Shown here piece by piece: positions 1-8,604 of a stretch of DNA of 64,000 nucleotides (position 1 is its first letter; each line of letters opens with the position of its first letter). The notes beneath the pieces were generated by a model. The model was not told where the DNA came from. It worked only from the letters and a program-made list of their open reading frames with translations, and did no database searches. The position numbers and the translations under genes were made by a program. Source of the stretch: Solirubrobacter deserti (GTDB lineage: Bacteria > Actinomycetota > Thermoleophilia > Solirubrobacterales > Solirubrobacteraceae); NCBI RefSeq assembly GCF_027587175.1, contig NZ_JAPCID010000021.1, positions 52,507-116,506 of the forward strand, read 5' to 3'.

Positions 1-774
1 GACGCCGCCGCCACCGCCGAGGCCGGACAACAGACCTCCGAGCGGGCCGAAGCCGATCGGCGGGACCAGCACGCGCAGGCGGCTGCGCGTGGCCTTCAGG
101 TTCGCGCGGAACTCGGCGCACGCGGAGCACCCGCGGACGTGGCGCAGCGCGTGCTCGGACGGCCGGCGCTTCTCGTCGTGCGCGACAAGCAGGTCGTCGC
201 GGATGTCGCCGCAGGCGGCGTCGCGCGCCTCAGCGGCGGCGTTGAGCCTGGTGCGGGCGCGCATGACGAGCTGGCGTGATGCCTGGGGTGTGATCTCGAG
301 CACGCTCGCGACCTCGTCGTGGGTCAGCCCGTCGAGCTCGCGCATGAGCAGGGCGGCGCGCTGCTGCTCGGGCAGGTCCGCGAGGTCGTCGATCAGGCCG
401 CGCAACTCGTGGCGGCGGCTGAGCGTCGAGTAGACGTCCTCGCCCGCCGGCACCTGGATCTCGTCGTCGTCATCGTCGAGCGAGACGGCTCGCGTGCGCC
501 GCAGCTCGTCGATGCAGAGGTTGCGCACGATGCGGTGCAGCCACGGCTTGAGCTCCGCCGGCGCGCGCTCACCGCGGAGCGCCCGGTGGGCGCGGATGAA
601 CGCCTCCTGGACGATGCCCTCCGGGTCGCCCCCGTGGGTGCGCAGCGCGCGGGCGGCGGCGGCGTGCAGGCGCCGCGCGTGGCGGTCGTGGATCGCCTCG
701 AAGGCGTCCTCCCGCCCCGCGCGGAACAGCCGGACCAGGTGGTCGTCCGAGCGCAGGCGCAGAGCGGGGTTCAC
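1..774 (-). CDS. ECF-type RNA polymerase sigma factor with C-terminal zinc-finger tail (partial, runs off left edge)
   Basis: The 258 visible codons start at GTG 774; the C-terminus is cut by the window edge. Residues about 10-95 look like sigma region 2 (LVRLFRAGREDAFEAI, then PWLHRIVRNLCIDELRR). Residues about 115-180 look like region 4 (LPEQQRAALLMRELDGLTH followed by an HTH). After this comes an extension with C188, H212, C216 and C219 in an H-x3-C-x2-C arrangement, as in zf-HC2 anti-sigma zinc fingers, then a Gly-rich stretch. Known of the family: ECF factors direct RNA polymerase to stress or envelope promoters and are usually held by a separate anti-sigma factor. Here the zinc-binding part is inferred to sit in the same chain. 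TAGGCT lies six bases before the start, overlapping the stop of the upstream gene. Confidence 0.85.
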   Translation of the reverse strand, partial: MNPALRLRSDDHLVRLFRAGREDAFEAIHDRHARRLHAAAARALRTHGGDPEGIVQEAFIRAHRALRGERAPAELKPWLHRIVRNLCIDELRRTRAVSLDDDDDEIQVPAGEDVYSTLSRRHELRGLIDDLADLPEQQRAALLMRELDGLTHDEVASVLEITPQASRQLVMRARTRLNAAAEARDAACGDIRDDLLVAHDEKRRPSEHALRHVRGCSACAEFRANLKATRSRLRVLVPPIGFGPLGGLLSGLGGGGGV

Positions 775-783
775 CGGCGGAGC

Positions 784-1059
784 CTACCGGCAGAGATCGG
801 CGGTCTTGACCCAACCCTTGCGCTTCGCGTTGCCGCGGGCGTCGCCATAGGCCCACCGGCCGGAAGGGCTGTAGCGGGTCACGCGGATCTTCTGGTCCTT
901 GAACAGGGTGCCGGTCACGGTCTTGCCGGGCTTGTGCATGACGTAGGTGGACTCGGCGCAGACCGCTCGGACGCCGGTCTTGTCCGCCGCGACGGCGGGC
1001 GTGACGCCGCCGACGGCCAGGGTGGTGGTCAGCAGGAGGGTGGGGAGGATGCGGGTCAT
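784..1059 (-). CDS. Small secreted SH3-like protein
   Basis: A 91-residue protein starting at ATG with a clear signal peptide (MTRILPTLLLTTTLAVGG...AVAA). The mature part has two cysteines near its ends (AVCAESTYV and TADLCR) that could form a disulfide. The segments TVTGTLFKDQKIRVTRYS and WAYGDARGNAKRKGWVKTA follow the pattern of bacterial SH3-like domains, which often bind peptidoglycan or other wall parts. Function is inferred only from this pattern. It lies just upstream of the sigma factor gene on the same strand, so the two may be co-transcribed. Confidence 0.6.
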   Translation of the reverse strand: MTRILPTLLLTTTLAVGGVTPAVAADKTGVRAVCAESTYVMHKPGKTVTGTLFKDQKIRVTRYSPSGRWAYGDARGNAKRKGWVKTADLCR

Positions 1060-1113
1060 GTCGGCGTCACGAGGCGAGCGGGCGTGATGTGACGGACCTT
1101 CCCCCCTCGCGGA

Positions 1114-1119
1114 TATTTT
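1114..1119 (+). promoter_or_regulatory. -10 box of the PLP decarboxylase gene, probably leaderless
   Basis: TATTTT lies seven bases before the GTG start at 1127, with no Shine-Dalgarno sequence between. Transcription would begin at or next to the start codon. Confidence 0.4.
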
Positions 1120-1126
1120 TCGCACC

Positions 1127-2443
1127 GTGGATTTTCTCGATCGTGCCCGCGACGCTGTCACGAGCTGGCGGGAGCCGGCTCCGTCGCATCCCGCCCTGCA
1201 GCCCGACGCCGCGCGGTTCGAGGCCGCCTGGGGCGAGTTCGTCGAGCGCATGGGGACGAGCTATCCGTTCCATCACCCGCGCTACGCGGGGCAGATGCTC
1301 AAGCCGCCGCACCCCGTGGCCATCGCTGCCTACACCGCGGCGCTGCACGTGAACGCCAACAACCATGCGCTGGACGGCGGGCCGGCGACGTCCGCGATGG
1401 AGGTCGAGGTGGTCGCGTGGCTGGCGCGCATGTTCGGCTTCCCGGACGACACGCTCGGGCACCTCACCTCCTCGGGCACGATCGCGAACCTCGAAGCGCT
1501 GTGGGTGGCGCGTGAGCTGCACCCGGGCAAGGCGGTGGTGTACGGGGCGAACGCGCACTACACGCACTCGCGCATGTGCGCCGTGCTGGGCGTGACCGGG
1601 CTGGAGGCGCCCGCGGACGTGCAGGGACGGATCGACCTGGACGCGGTCGAGGCGCTGTGCCGCGAGGGGCGCGTGGGCACCGTGGTGGTGACGGCGGGGA
1701 CGACCGGGACCGGCACGCTGGACGACGTCGCCCGCGCCGTCACGTTCCGCGAGCAGTACGGCGTGCGCGTGCACGTCGACGCGGCCTACGGCGGCTTCTT
1801 CGCGCTGCTGGCCGATTCCGGGCTGATCGACGGAGAGCCGTTCCGCGCCATCGCGCGCGCGGACAGCGTGGTGGTGGACCCGCACAAACACGGGCTGCAG
1901 CCCTACGGGTGCGGCGCGATCCTGTTCCGCGACCCGGGCGTCGGGCGCCTGTACAAGCACGACTCGCCGTACACGTACTTCACCTCGGCCGAGCTGCACC
2001 TGGGCGAGATCTCGCTGGAGTGCTCGCGCGCGGGCGCCGCGGCGGCGGCGCTGTGGCTGACGCTGCGCTCGCTCGACCTCGCGCCGATCCTCTCCGCGGG
2101 CGTGCGCGCCGCGCGCGCGTGGGCGGAGCTGATCCGCGGCTCGGACGCGCTCACGCTCCACCGCGAGCCCGAGCTCGACATCCTCACCTACTTCCCGACG
2201 CGGTCGCGCGCGTCGGAGATCGACGCGGCGAGTGAGCAGGTGCTGCAGGCCGGCATGACGGAGGAGGATCCGGTGTTCCTCTCCACGCTGCGGATCGGCC
2301 GTGACGCGTTCGCCGCCGCGCATCCGGACGTCGAGCTCGACGCCGACGGCGCGCGCGTGCTGCGCTCAGTGCTGATGAAGCCCGAGCACGAGCCGCACGT
2401 GCCGTGGCTGCACGAGCGGGTCAGTCGAATCGCGTCACGGTGA
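1127..2443 (+). CDS. Pyridoxal-phosphate-dependent group II decarboxylase
   Basis: A 438-residue enzyme of the glutamate/aromatic amino acid decarboxylase family. Visible signatures are the N-terminal substrate region (FHHPRYAGQMLKPPHP), ALDGGPATSAMEVEVVAW, HVDAAYGGFFAL (the cofactor-ring Asp), and VVVDPHKHGLQPYGCG, where the Lys after His should hold PLP. The family removes the alpha-carboxyl of an amino acid such as Glu, Asp, Tyr or Trp; the substrate cannot be told here. Start is GTG 1127, supported by a -10 box seven bases upstream. The end overlaps the convergent delta-60 gene by 23 bases. Confidence 0.85.
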   Translation: MDFLDRARDAVTSWREPAPSHPALQPDAARFEAAWGEFVERMGTSYPFHHPRYAGQMLKPPHPVAIAAYTAALHVNANNHALDGGPATSAMEVEVVAWLARMFGFPDDTLGHLTSSGTIANLEALWVARELHPGKAVVYGANAHYTHSRMCAVLGVTGLEAPADVQGRIDLDAVEALCREGRVGTVVVTAGTTGTGTLDDVARAVTFREQYGVRVHVDAAYGGFFALLADSGLIDGEPFRAIARADSVVVDPHKHGLQPYGCGAILFRDPGVGRLYKHDSPYTYFTSAELHLGEISLECSRAGAAAAALWLTLRSLDLAPILSAGVRAARAWAELIRGSDALTLHREPELDILTYFPTRSRASEIDAASEQVLQAGMTEEDPVFLSTLRIGRDAFAAAHPDVELDADGARVLRSVLMKPEHEPHVPWLHERVSRIASR

Positions 2444-3689
2444 GCGCGAAGCGGCCCGTGTAAGTGGTGCCGTTGATGCTGCGGACGAGCCGGCCCGGGC
2501 CGGCCGCGGAGCCGACGACGACGGCCTTGCTGCCCGCGACGTCGATCGCGTCCAAGCGCGTGAAGACGGGCGTGCCGCCGGGCGGGGCGCCGAGCACGGG
2601 GAAGGTGAGGCCGCCGTTGCCGAAGCGCGCGTCGCGGGCGCCGTTGGCGCGCAGGCGGACGAGCAGCGAGTCGGGCGTGCGGCCGGTGCCGGCGACGAGG
2701 ATGCGGCCGGAGCGGTCGCGCACCATCGACGTGACGTGGAGGTCGCGGCCCGAGCGGGAGATCCGCGTGATGCCGTCGGAGCCGAACGCCGTGTCGAGTG
2801 AACCGTCGGCATTCAGGCGGACGACGGCGCCGCGGGCGGTGCCGGCGGCGGTGGTGTCCGTGCCGGCGACGAGCGTCGTGGTGGCCGAGCCCTGGCGCAC
2901 GGCCATCGCGCCGACGTCCGGCCCGGTGCCGGAACTGAGCACGTGGGTGACGACGCCGGTGCCGCCCCAGGCGGGGTCGAGCGTGCCGGCGGCGTTCAGG
3001 CGCACGACGGTGAAGGCCGCGGCGCCGGTGGCGACCGTGTAGGTGAGCGTGCCGTCGGGGCGGATCAGCAGGCCCGTCACGCGGCCGGTCAGGCCGAGCG
3101 CGGGGTTGGCGAAGGCGGGGTCGACCGTGCCGTCGCCGAGCAGGCGCATGATGAACGGCGCGCCGTTGCTCTCGCCCCCGAGGTAGACGACGCCGTCGCG
3201 GTTCATCGTCATCGCGTGCAGGACGGCGTCGTTCGGGCCGCTGAGCACGTACCCCTGGCCGGCGCCGTAGCTCGGGTCGATCTCACCGCTCGGCAGCAGC
3301 CGCAGCGTCACGAAGCGCGTCGAGCCGTCTGCGAGCCGCAACGTGCCGGACGCGACGACGCGCCCGTCCCGCACGGTCTCGATGCCCTTCACGCCGTCCA
3401 GCGACGTGCCCGGCAGCGCCGGGACGACCTGCCCGCGCGTGCCGAACGTGCTGTCCAGCGAGCCGGACGCGCGCAGCTTGAGCACGACCAGCTGGCCCGC
3501 CGCGGACCCGCCCGCGAGCACGCGGTTGCCGGAGATGACCTTGACCGCGAAGCCGACCGCGTCGGCGTCGGTGGCCTTCAGCGTCACCGTTCCGCGCCGG
3601 CCGAAGTCCGTGTCCGGGTCACCGGCAGCGGCGAACGCGGGCGCGGGAAGGGCGAGCAGGAGGGCGAGGGCGAGAAGGAAGCGGGGCAT
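2421..3689 (-). CDS. Secreted delta-60 repeat beta-propeller protein
   Basis: A 422-residue protein with a signal peptide (MPRFLLALALLLALPAPAFA). It carries about seven repeats spaced near 50 residues, each with the delta-60 core: PDTDFGRRGTV, LDSTFGTRGQV, IDPSYGAGQGYV, VDPAFANP, LDPAWGGTGVV, LDTAFGSDGI and RDARFGNGGL. Such repeats build extracellular beta-propeller proteins, mostly of unknown function. The gene converges on and overlaps the decarboxylase by 23 bases. A strong hairpin separates it from the sucCD operon upstream, so it is probably transcribed on its own. Confidence 0.8.
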   Translation of the reverse strand: MPRFLLALALLLALPAPAFAAAGDPDTDFGRRGTVTLKATDADAVGFAVKVISGNRVLAGGSAAGQLVVLKLRASGSLDSTFGTRGQVVPALPGTSLDGVKGIETVRDGRVVASGTLRLADGSTRFVTLRLLPSGEIDPSYGAGQGYVLSGPNDAVLHAMTMNRDGVVYLGGESNGAPFIMRLLGDGTVDPAFANPALGLTGRVTGLLIRPDGTLTYTVATGAAAFTVVRLNAAGTLDPAWGGTGVVTHVLSSGTGPDVGAMAVRQGSATTTLVAGTDTTAAGTARGAVVRLNADGSLDTAFGSDGITRISRSGRDLHVTSMVRDRSGRILVAGTGRTPDSLLVRLRANGARDARFGNGGLTFPVLGAPPGGTPVFTRLDAIDVAGSKAVVVGSAAGPGRLVRSINGTTYTGRFALTVTRFD

Positions 3690-3745
3690 CGTGGAGCGGG
3701 GGGGTCTCGGGGGGGCGGCAGCCCCACCGGGCGGTTACAACGCGT

Positions 3746-3772
3746 GGCGGGGGCAAAGGATGCGCCCCCGCC
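3746..3772. terminator. Hairpin after sucCD
   Basis: Perfect 9-bp arms GGCGGGGGC (3746-3754) and GCCCCCGCC (3764-3772) with a 9-base loop. It lies 14 bases past the sucD stop on the minus strand. There is no U-tract, so it is either a GC-rich intrinsic terminator or simply a stable 3-prime end. Confidence 0.5.
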
Positions 3773-3785
3773 GCGCCAGGTGGTT

Positions 3786-4673
3786 CTACGCCGACTTCAG
3801 CGAGCCTGCGATCTCGGCCGCGATCTGCGCGACTTCGGTGGGCGTGCGGCCGACGCGGACGCCGTTGGCCTCCAGCGCCTCCTGCTTGGCCTTGGCGGTG
3901 CCGGCGGTGCCGGAGACGATCGCGCCGGCGTGGCCCATCGTCTTACCGGGCGGTGCGGTGAACCCCGCGATGTAGGCGACGACCGGCTTGGAGACGTTGG
4001 CCTTGATGAACTCGGCCGCCTCCTCCTCGGCGGAGCCGCCGATCTCGCCCGCCATCACGATCAGCTCGGTCTCGGGATCGGCCTCGAACTCGGCGATGAT
4101 GTCGATGAAGCTCGACCCGGGGACCGGGTCGCCGCCGATGCCGACGATGCTCGAGTTGCCGAAGCCGGCCTGGGCCAGCTCGTTGCCGATCTGGTAGGTC
4201 AGCGTGCCGGAGCGGCTCACGACGCCGACGTTGCCCTCGGAGAAGAACGCGGCCGGGATGATGCCGACGTTGGCCTTGCCCGGCGACAGGATGCCCGGGC
4301 AGTTCGGGCCGACCAGGCGCACGTTCGGGTTCTTGGCGAGGTGGTTGTAGACGCGCAGCTCGTCGTGGGCGGGGATGCCCTCGGTGATCGCGATGATCAG
4401 GCTGATGCCGGCGTCCTCGGCCTCGAGGATCGAGTCGGCGGCGAAACGCGGCGGGACGAAGATCATCGCCGTGTTCGCGCCGGTCTCGCTGACCGCGTCG
4501 TGGAACGTGTTGAACACCGGGATGCCCTCGACGTCCTGGCCGCCCTTGCCGGGCGTGACGCCGGAGACGACGTTCGTCCCGTAGTTGCGGTTGTTGAGCG
4601 TGTGGAAGGTGCCCTCACGGCCGGTGATGCCGGAGACGCACAGCTTCGTGTCGTTGGTGACCAGGATCGCCAT
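3786..4673 (-). CDS. sucD: Succinate-CoA ligase (ADP/GDP-forming) alpha subunit
   Basis: A 295-residue protein, usual length for SucD. The N-terminal CoA-binding Rossmann part is visible ([23 protein letters not shown] is the typical CoA loop, GVTPGKGG follows), then LVGPNCPGI and [10 protein letters not shown]. The phospho-His region is [18 protein letters not shown], in which the His is phosphorylated. With SucC it interconverts succinyl-CoA and succinate in the TCA cycle, making NTP. ATG 4673 overlaps the sucC stop by one base (TGATG), so the subunits are translationally coupled. In this genome it may also take succinyl-CoA from the methylmalonyl-CoA mutase encoded at 37.3 kb. Confidence 0.95.
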   Translation of the reverse strand: MAILVTNDTKLCVSGITGREGTFHTLNNRNYGTNVVSGVTPGKGGQDVEGIPVFNTFHDAVSETGANTAMIFVPPRFAADSILEAEDAGISLIIAITEGIPAHDELRVYNHLAKNPNVRLVGPNCPGILSPGKANVGIIPAAFFSEGNVGVVSRSGTLTYQIGNELAQAGFGNSSIVGIGGDPVPGSSFIDIIAEFEADPETELIVMAGEIGGSAEEEAAEFIKANVSKPVVAYIAGFTAPPGKTMGHAGAIVSGTAGTAKAKQEALEANGVRVGRTPTEVAQIAAEIAGSLKSA

Positions 4674-5812
4674 CAGCCAGCCAGCTCCACGACCTTCTTC
4701 GCGGCGCCGAGCATCGTCGCCTCCGTATGGACATTGGGGAGGTTCGCGTCGGCGAGCAGCTGCCGGCCCTCCTTGTCGTTGGTGCCGTCGAGGCGGACCA
4801 CGAACGGCACGGTCGGCTTGATCTGGTCGAACGCCTCGATCAGCCCGCGCGCGACCTCGTCGCAGCGCGTGATGCCGCCGAAGATGTTGAACAGGACGGC
4901 GGTGACGTTCGGGTTGGAGAGGATGACTTCGACGGCCTGCGTGATCGCCTCGGCCTTCGATCCGCCGCCCGCGTCGAGGAAGTTCGCGGGCTGGCCGCCG
5001 GCCTGGTCGACGACGTCGAGCGTCGACATCACGAGGCCGGCGCCGTTGCCGAGGATGCCGACGTTGCCGTCGAGCTTGACGAACGTGAGCCCGCGCTCGC
5101 GCGCCATCCGCTCCTGCTCGTCCTCGGCCGCCGTGTTGCGCAGCGCGGCGTTGTCCGGGTGGCGGAAGAGGCTGTTGCCGTCGAGCGTGACCTTCGCGTC
5201 CAGCGCGGCGACGTTGCGGTCGGCGGTCACGATCAGCGGGTTGACCTCGACCAGCATCGCCTCCTCCTCGACGAAGGCGGTGTAGAGCTTGGTCAGCAGC
5301 GCGCCGAGCGGGCGGACGACGTCGGCGTCCACGCCGGCCTCGTACGCGAGCCGGCGCGCGTGGAAGTCCTGGAAGCCGAGCAGCGGGTCCACGTGCAGGC
5401 GCGCGATGGCCTTCGGGTCCTTCTCCGCCACCTCCTCGATGTCCATGCCGCCCTGGGTGGAGAGCATGACCAGCGGGCGCTTGGCACTGCGGTCGAAGAC
5501 GATGCTCGCGTAGTACTCCGCCGCGATCTCGGACGCCGCCTCGATCCACACCTCGTGCACCGTGTGCCCGCGGATGTCCATCCCGAGGATGTTCTTCGCG
5601 TGCTCCTCGGCCTCTTGGCGGTTCTGCGCCACCTTGATGCCGCCGGCCTTCCCGCGGCCGCCGATCTGCACCTGCGCCTTGACGACGCAGGGATACCCGA
5701 TCTCGTCGGCCGCCGCGACGGCCTCCTCGACGGTGGTGGCGGGGGCGCCGCTGGGCACCGGCACCCCATGGCGGGCGAACAGCTGCTTGCCCTGATATTC
5801 GAGTAGGTCCAT
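4673..5812 (-). CDS. sucC: Succinate-CoA ligase (ADP/GDP-forming) beta subunit
   Basis: A 379-residue protein, normal for SucC. It begins with the typical MDLLEYQGKQLFARHGVP, followed by an ATP-grasp fold: CVVKAQVQIGGRGKAGGI binds nucleotide, LVEVNPLIVTADRNVAALDAKV carries metal-binding residues, and GAGLVMSTLDVV plus FNIFGGITRCDEVARG form the C-terminal part that contacts SucD. The start is ATG 5812, 12 bases after a TAACAT box that overlaps the stop of the slipin gene, so sucCD seems to have its own promoter. It forms the first gene of a two-gene operon. Confidence 0.95.
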   Translation of the reverse strand: MDLLEYQGKQLFARHGVPVPSGAPATTVEEAVAAADEIGYPCVVKAQVQIGGRGKAGGIKVAQNRQEAEEHAKNILGMDIRGHTVHEVWIEAASEIAAEYYASIVFDRSAKRPLVMLSTQGGMDIEEVAEKDPKAIARLHVDPLLGFQDFHARRLAYEAGVDADVVRPLGALLTKLYTAFVEEEAMLVEVNPLIVTADRNVAALDAKVTLDGNSLFRHPDNAALRNTAAEDEQERMARERGLTFVKLDGNVGILGNGAGLVMSTLDVVDQAGGQPANFLDAGGGSKAEAITQAVEVILSNPNVTAVLFNIFGGITRCDEVARGLIEAFDQIKPTVPFVVRLDGTNDKEGRQLLADANLPNVHTEATMLGAAKKVVELAG

Positions 5813-5824
5813 TGTGCGCGCCGA

Positions 5825-5830
5825 ATGTTA
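5825..5830 (-). promoter_or_regulatory. -10 box of sucCD
   Basis: TAACAT on the minus strand lies 12 bases before the sucC ATG and overlaps the stop codon of the preceding slipin gene. No convincing -35 is visible. Confidence 0.35.
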
Positions 5831-6652
5831 CGAGCGCGCGTGCTCCGATGGCTGTCCGTTCACAAGTGGTGAGGCTTCGTTGCCGCGCGGCAGCTCCGGC
5901 CGGCCGGCCTCCAGCAGCGGCTTGATGAGGTCCATCGGCAGCGGGAACACGACCGTCGAGTTGTCCTTGCCGATCTCGCTGATCGTCTGCAGGTAGCGCA
6001 GTTGGATCGTCGTCGGGTTCTTCGAGATCACGTCCGCGGCCTCGCCCAGTCGCGCCGCGGCCTGGAACTCGCCCTCGGCGTTGATGATCTTCGCGCGCCG
6101 CTCGCGCTCGGCCTGCGCCTGGCGGGCCATGGCGTGCTGCATCGCCGGGGGGATGCCGACGTCCTTGATCTCGACCGTGGTCACCTTCACGCCCCACGGC
6201 TCGGTCTGCTCGTCGATGATCTTCTGCAGCTCCTCGTTGAGCGTCTCGCGCTCGGCGAGCAGCGAGTCGAGGTCGGCCTTGCCCAGCACAGACCGCAATG
6301 TCGTCTGCGCGATCTGGGACGTCGCCTTCAGGAAGCTCTCGACCTGGACGACGGCGCACTTGGGGTCGACGACGCGGAAGTAGACGACGGCGTCCACGCG
6401 CACCGGGACGTTGTCGTGGGTGATGACGTCCTGCGGCGGGACGTTCAGCGTCACGGTGCGCAGCGAGATGCGCACCATCCGGTCGATCGCGGGCACGAGC
6501 AGGACCAGGCCCGGGCCCTTGGTGTCGATCACCCGCCCGAGCCGGAACACGACCGCGCGCTCGTACTCGCGCAGCACACGCACCGACGCCGCCGCCAGCA
6601 CGAGCAGCATCGCCAACACGCACACGACGGTCACCAACAGCGCCTCGATCAC
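5828..6652 (-). CDS. SPFH-domain membrane protein (slipin/stomatin type)
   Basis: A 274-residue protein with one N-terminal membrane helix ([20 protein letters not shown]) then a stomatin/prohibitin domain: [32 protein letters not shown], and [23 protein letters not shown]. The later part ([21 protein letters not shown], then [19 protein letters not shown]) is the helical oligomerisation region. Slipins form membrane microdomain scaffolds. Start GTG 6652 overlaps the NfeD stop as GTGA; longer forms would begin inside NfeD and lack the typical N-terminus. Pairing with NfeD is characteristic and supports a joint role in membrane organisation or quality control. Confidence 0.9.
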   Translation of the reverse strand: MIEALLVTVVCVLAMLLVLAAASVRVLREYERAVVFRLGRVIDTKGPGLVLLVPAIDRMVRISLRTVTLNVPPQDVITHDNVPVRVDAVVYFRVVDPKCAVVQVESFLKATSQIAQTTLRSVLGKADLDSLLAERETLNEELQKIIDEQTEPWGVKVTTVEIKDVGIPPAMQHAMARQAQAERERRAKIINAEGEFQAAARLGEAADVISKNPTTIQLRYLQTISEIGKDNSTVVFPLPMDLIKPLLEAGRPELPRGNEASPLVNGQPSEHARS

Positions 6653-7098
6653 GGGGCCACCTCCCACTCCTCGGCCGGGCGCACGATCAGCGTCAGGCCG
6701 TTCACGTTCTCGACGACCACCGGCAGGCCGCGCGCGAGCGGCGGATCGCCGTCGAGACCCCAACCGCGGGCGCGCCACAGCCCGCCGTCCACGAACACGG
6801 CGTCCGTGCCGCGCGCCACGCCCACCCGGCCGATCAGGCTGTTGGACGCGCGCATGCGGCGCGTGGCGAGCGCCTTGCGCACGATCAGCGCGAGCGCGAC
6901 CGCCCCCGCGAGGCCGACGCCGAGGCCGGCGGAGGCGGCGACCAGCGTGGCCGAGCCGGCGGCGGAGAGCAGCAGCGCGACACCGGTGGCGAGGGCGAGC
7001 ACGGCGCTCGCGCCCAGCGCGCCGTGGCTCGGCACGTGGGCTTCCGCCGCCGCGAGCGCGGCGCCCGCGAGCACGAGCAGGAGGCCGAGCGTGAGCAC
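6649..7098 (-). CDS. NfeD-family membrane protein
   Basis: A 149-residue protein of the short NfeD class. It has three or four hydrophobic segments ([62 protein letters not shown]), then a small OB-like C-terminal domain ([11 protein letters not shown] to [15 protein letters not shown]). NfeD proteins accompany SPFH proteins. The start GTG 7098 is fixed by AGGAGA at 7104-7109, five bases upstream, one of the few clear Shine-Dalgarno sequences here. It is the first gene of the NfeD-slipin pair and overlaps the slipin start by four bases. Confidence 0.85.
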   Translation of the reverse strand: MLTLGLLLVLAGAALAAAEAHVPSHGALGASAVLALATGVALLLSAAGSATLVAASAGLGVGLAGAVALALIVRKALATRRMRASNSLIGRVGVARGTDAVFVDGGLWRARGWGLDGDPPLARGLPVVVENVNGLTLIVRPAEEWEVAP

Positions 7099-7103
7099 CT
7101 ATT

Positions 7104-7109
7104 TCTCCT
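7104..7109 (-). promoter_or_regulatory. Shine-Dalgarno of the NfeD gene
   Basis: AGGAGA on the minus strand, five bases before GTG 7098. It decides the NfeD start and shows that this organism also uses led transcripts. Confidence 0.6.
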
Positions 7110-7165
7110 GCAGAACAGGTTACTCCCGGCTCGCGCGAATGGAAATGTCATCATGCACGGCCGCG

Positions 7166-7846
7166 ATGCCCCTCCCTAAAGAAGTCACCTTCGTCACCTT
7201 CGATGTCTACGGCACCCTGATCGACTGGGAGACCGGGGTGTACGACGCGTTTGCCAAGGAGGCGGAGAAGGACGGCTACACGCTGTCGAAGGAGGAGCTC
7301 GTGCCGCTCTTCCTCGAGACCCAGCAGGAGATCAAGGGCGGCTCGTACGAGCTGTACGCGGAGGTCCTTCGCCGGACCGCCGTCCAGATCTCACGCCAGC
7401 TCGGCTGGCCGCTGGAGCCGTCTCGCTCCGGCTTCCTCCCGGCCTCGGTGTCCCGCTGGCCGCCGTTCAAGGAGACCAGGACCCAGCTCGACCGCTTCGC
7501 CAAGAAGTTCGAGCTCGGCCTGATCTCGAACATCGACGACAAGCTGCTCGGTGAGACCCGGCGCTACTTCAAGACGGACTTCGACCTCGTGGTCACGGCG
7601 CAGCAGGTCCGCTCCTACAAGCCGGACCCCGCGCACTTCAAGGAGGCCGAGCGTCGCATCGGCACCAAGAAGGGCTGGGTGCACGTCACCTCGTCGTACT
7701 ACTACGACGTGGAGCCGTGCCTGAAGGCCAAGGTCCCCGTGATCTGGGTCAACCGCAACAAGGAGACCCTCGACGCGTCGCAGAAGAAGCCGACGGCCGA
7801 GGTCAAGACGCTGCTCGAAGCGGCGAAGCTGCTCGGCGTCGCTTGA
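7166..7846 (+). CDS. HAD-superfamily hydrolase, haloacid dehalogenase type II-like
   Basis: A 226-residue protein with the HAD motifs in order: DVYGTLIDWE (motif I, nucleophile Asp), LISNID (motif II, Ser), YKPDPAHF (motif III, Lys) and the motif IV region VTSSYYYDVEPC. The cap and the C-terminal VPVIWVNRNKE resemble L-2-haloacid dehalogenases, which hydrolyse 2-haloacids; many homologues act on other substrates. An in-frame ATG at 7139 could add nine residues; neither start has a convincing ribosome site. The next gene starts inside its stop codon (TTGA), so the two are coupled. Confidence 0.8.
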   Translation: MPLPKEVTFVTFDVYGTLIDWETGVYDAFAKEAEKDGYTLSKEELVPLFLETQQEIKGGSYELYAEVLRRTAVQISRQLGWPLEPSRSGFLPASVSRWPPFKETRTQLDRFAKKFELGLISNIDDKLLGETRRYFKTDFDLVVTAQQVRSYKPDPAHFKEAERRIGTKKGWVHVTSSYYYDVEPCLKAKVPVIWVNRNKETLDASQKKPTAEVKTLLEAAKLLGVA

Positions 7847-8604
7847 GAGCAGTCGCCCTTCACGAGGACGTCATCGCCGTCACCTCCCGCGCGTTCGCGA
7901 CCGCGAGCGTGTTGGTGCGCAACGGCGGCGAGGCGTTCCTGGTGGACTCGCCCGTGTTCCCGGACGAGCTGGAGATCCTGCCCGGGATCGCCGCGCAGTC
8001 GCAGTTCAACGTCGTCGGGGTGCTGGCCACGCACGCCGACTGGGACCACCTGCTCGGCCGCTACGCGTTCCCGGAGGCGCCGCTGGGCGCCGCCGAGTCG
8101 ACCGCCGCGCGGCTGATCAACGAGCCGGGCGCGGCCCAGCGCAAGCTGCGCGACTTCGACGACGAGATGTATGTGGTGCGCCCTTCCCCGCTGTCCCTGC
8201 CGGGCGCGCAGCGGCTGGACACGCCGGGCTACATCGACATCGGCGAGCAGACGCTCGAGGTCCATCCCGCCGACGGGCACACCGTGGACGGCATGGCGGT
8301 CTGGGTCCCGTGGGCGCGCGTGCTCATCCCCGGCGACTACCTGTCACCGGTCGAGATCCCGATGATCTCCGAGGGCGGCTCCGTGTCCGCCTACCTGGCG
8401 ACGCTCAACCGGCTCGAGGAGCTCGTGATCGAGGCCGAGCACGTCGTCCCGGGCCACGGCGGCCCGATCGACGCGCAGCGCGCGCTCGCGATCCTGCGCG
8501 AGGACCGGGCCTATCTCGAAGGCCTGCCGGAAGCGTCGCTGCCGCTGGCGCGGCGGACCAAGGCCCAGCGCGCGATCCACGAGAAGAACCTCACACGGAT
8601 ATGA
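7843..8604 (+). CDS. MBL-fold metallo-hydrolase
   Basis: A 253-residue metallo-beta-lactamase-fold enzyme. The metal motif THADWDH is visible near residue 60, followed by the second-sphere residues HPADGHTVDGMA, a metal-ligand Asp in LIPGDYLSP, and the C-terminal His in VVPGHGGPID. Substrate is unknown; the family includes thioesterases, glyoxalase II and lactonases. The start is taken as TTG 7843, which overlaps the HAD stop codon as TTGA, because no ATG or GTG gives the conserved N-terminus. The 3-prime end overlaps the convergent EamA gene by 14 bases. Confidence 0.75.
   Translation: MRAVALHEDVIAVTSRAFATASVLVRNGGEAFLVDSPVFPDELEILPGIAAQSQFNVVGVLATHADWDHLLGRYAFPEAPLGAAESTAARLINEPGAAQRKLRDFDDEMYVVRPSPLSLPGAQRLDTPGYIDIGEQTLEVHPADGHTVDGMAVWVPWARVLIPGDYLSPVEIPMISEGGSVSAYLATLNRLEELVIEAEHVVPGHGGPIDAQRALAILREDRAYLEGLPEASLPLARRTKAQRAIHEKNLTRI

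Noticed and set aside
2943..5285. Very long plus-strand open frame opposite the delta-60 and sucCD genes
   Set aside because: Arg/Gly/Ala/His-rich translation without family motifs; it is the antisense shadow of real minus-strand genes in high-GC DNA.
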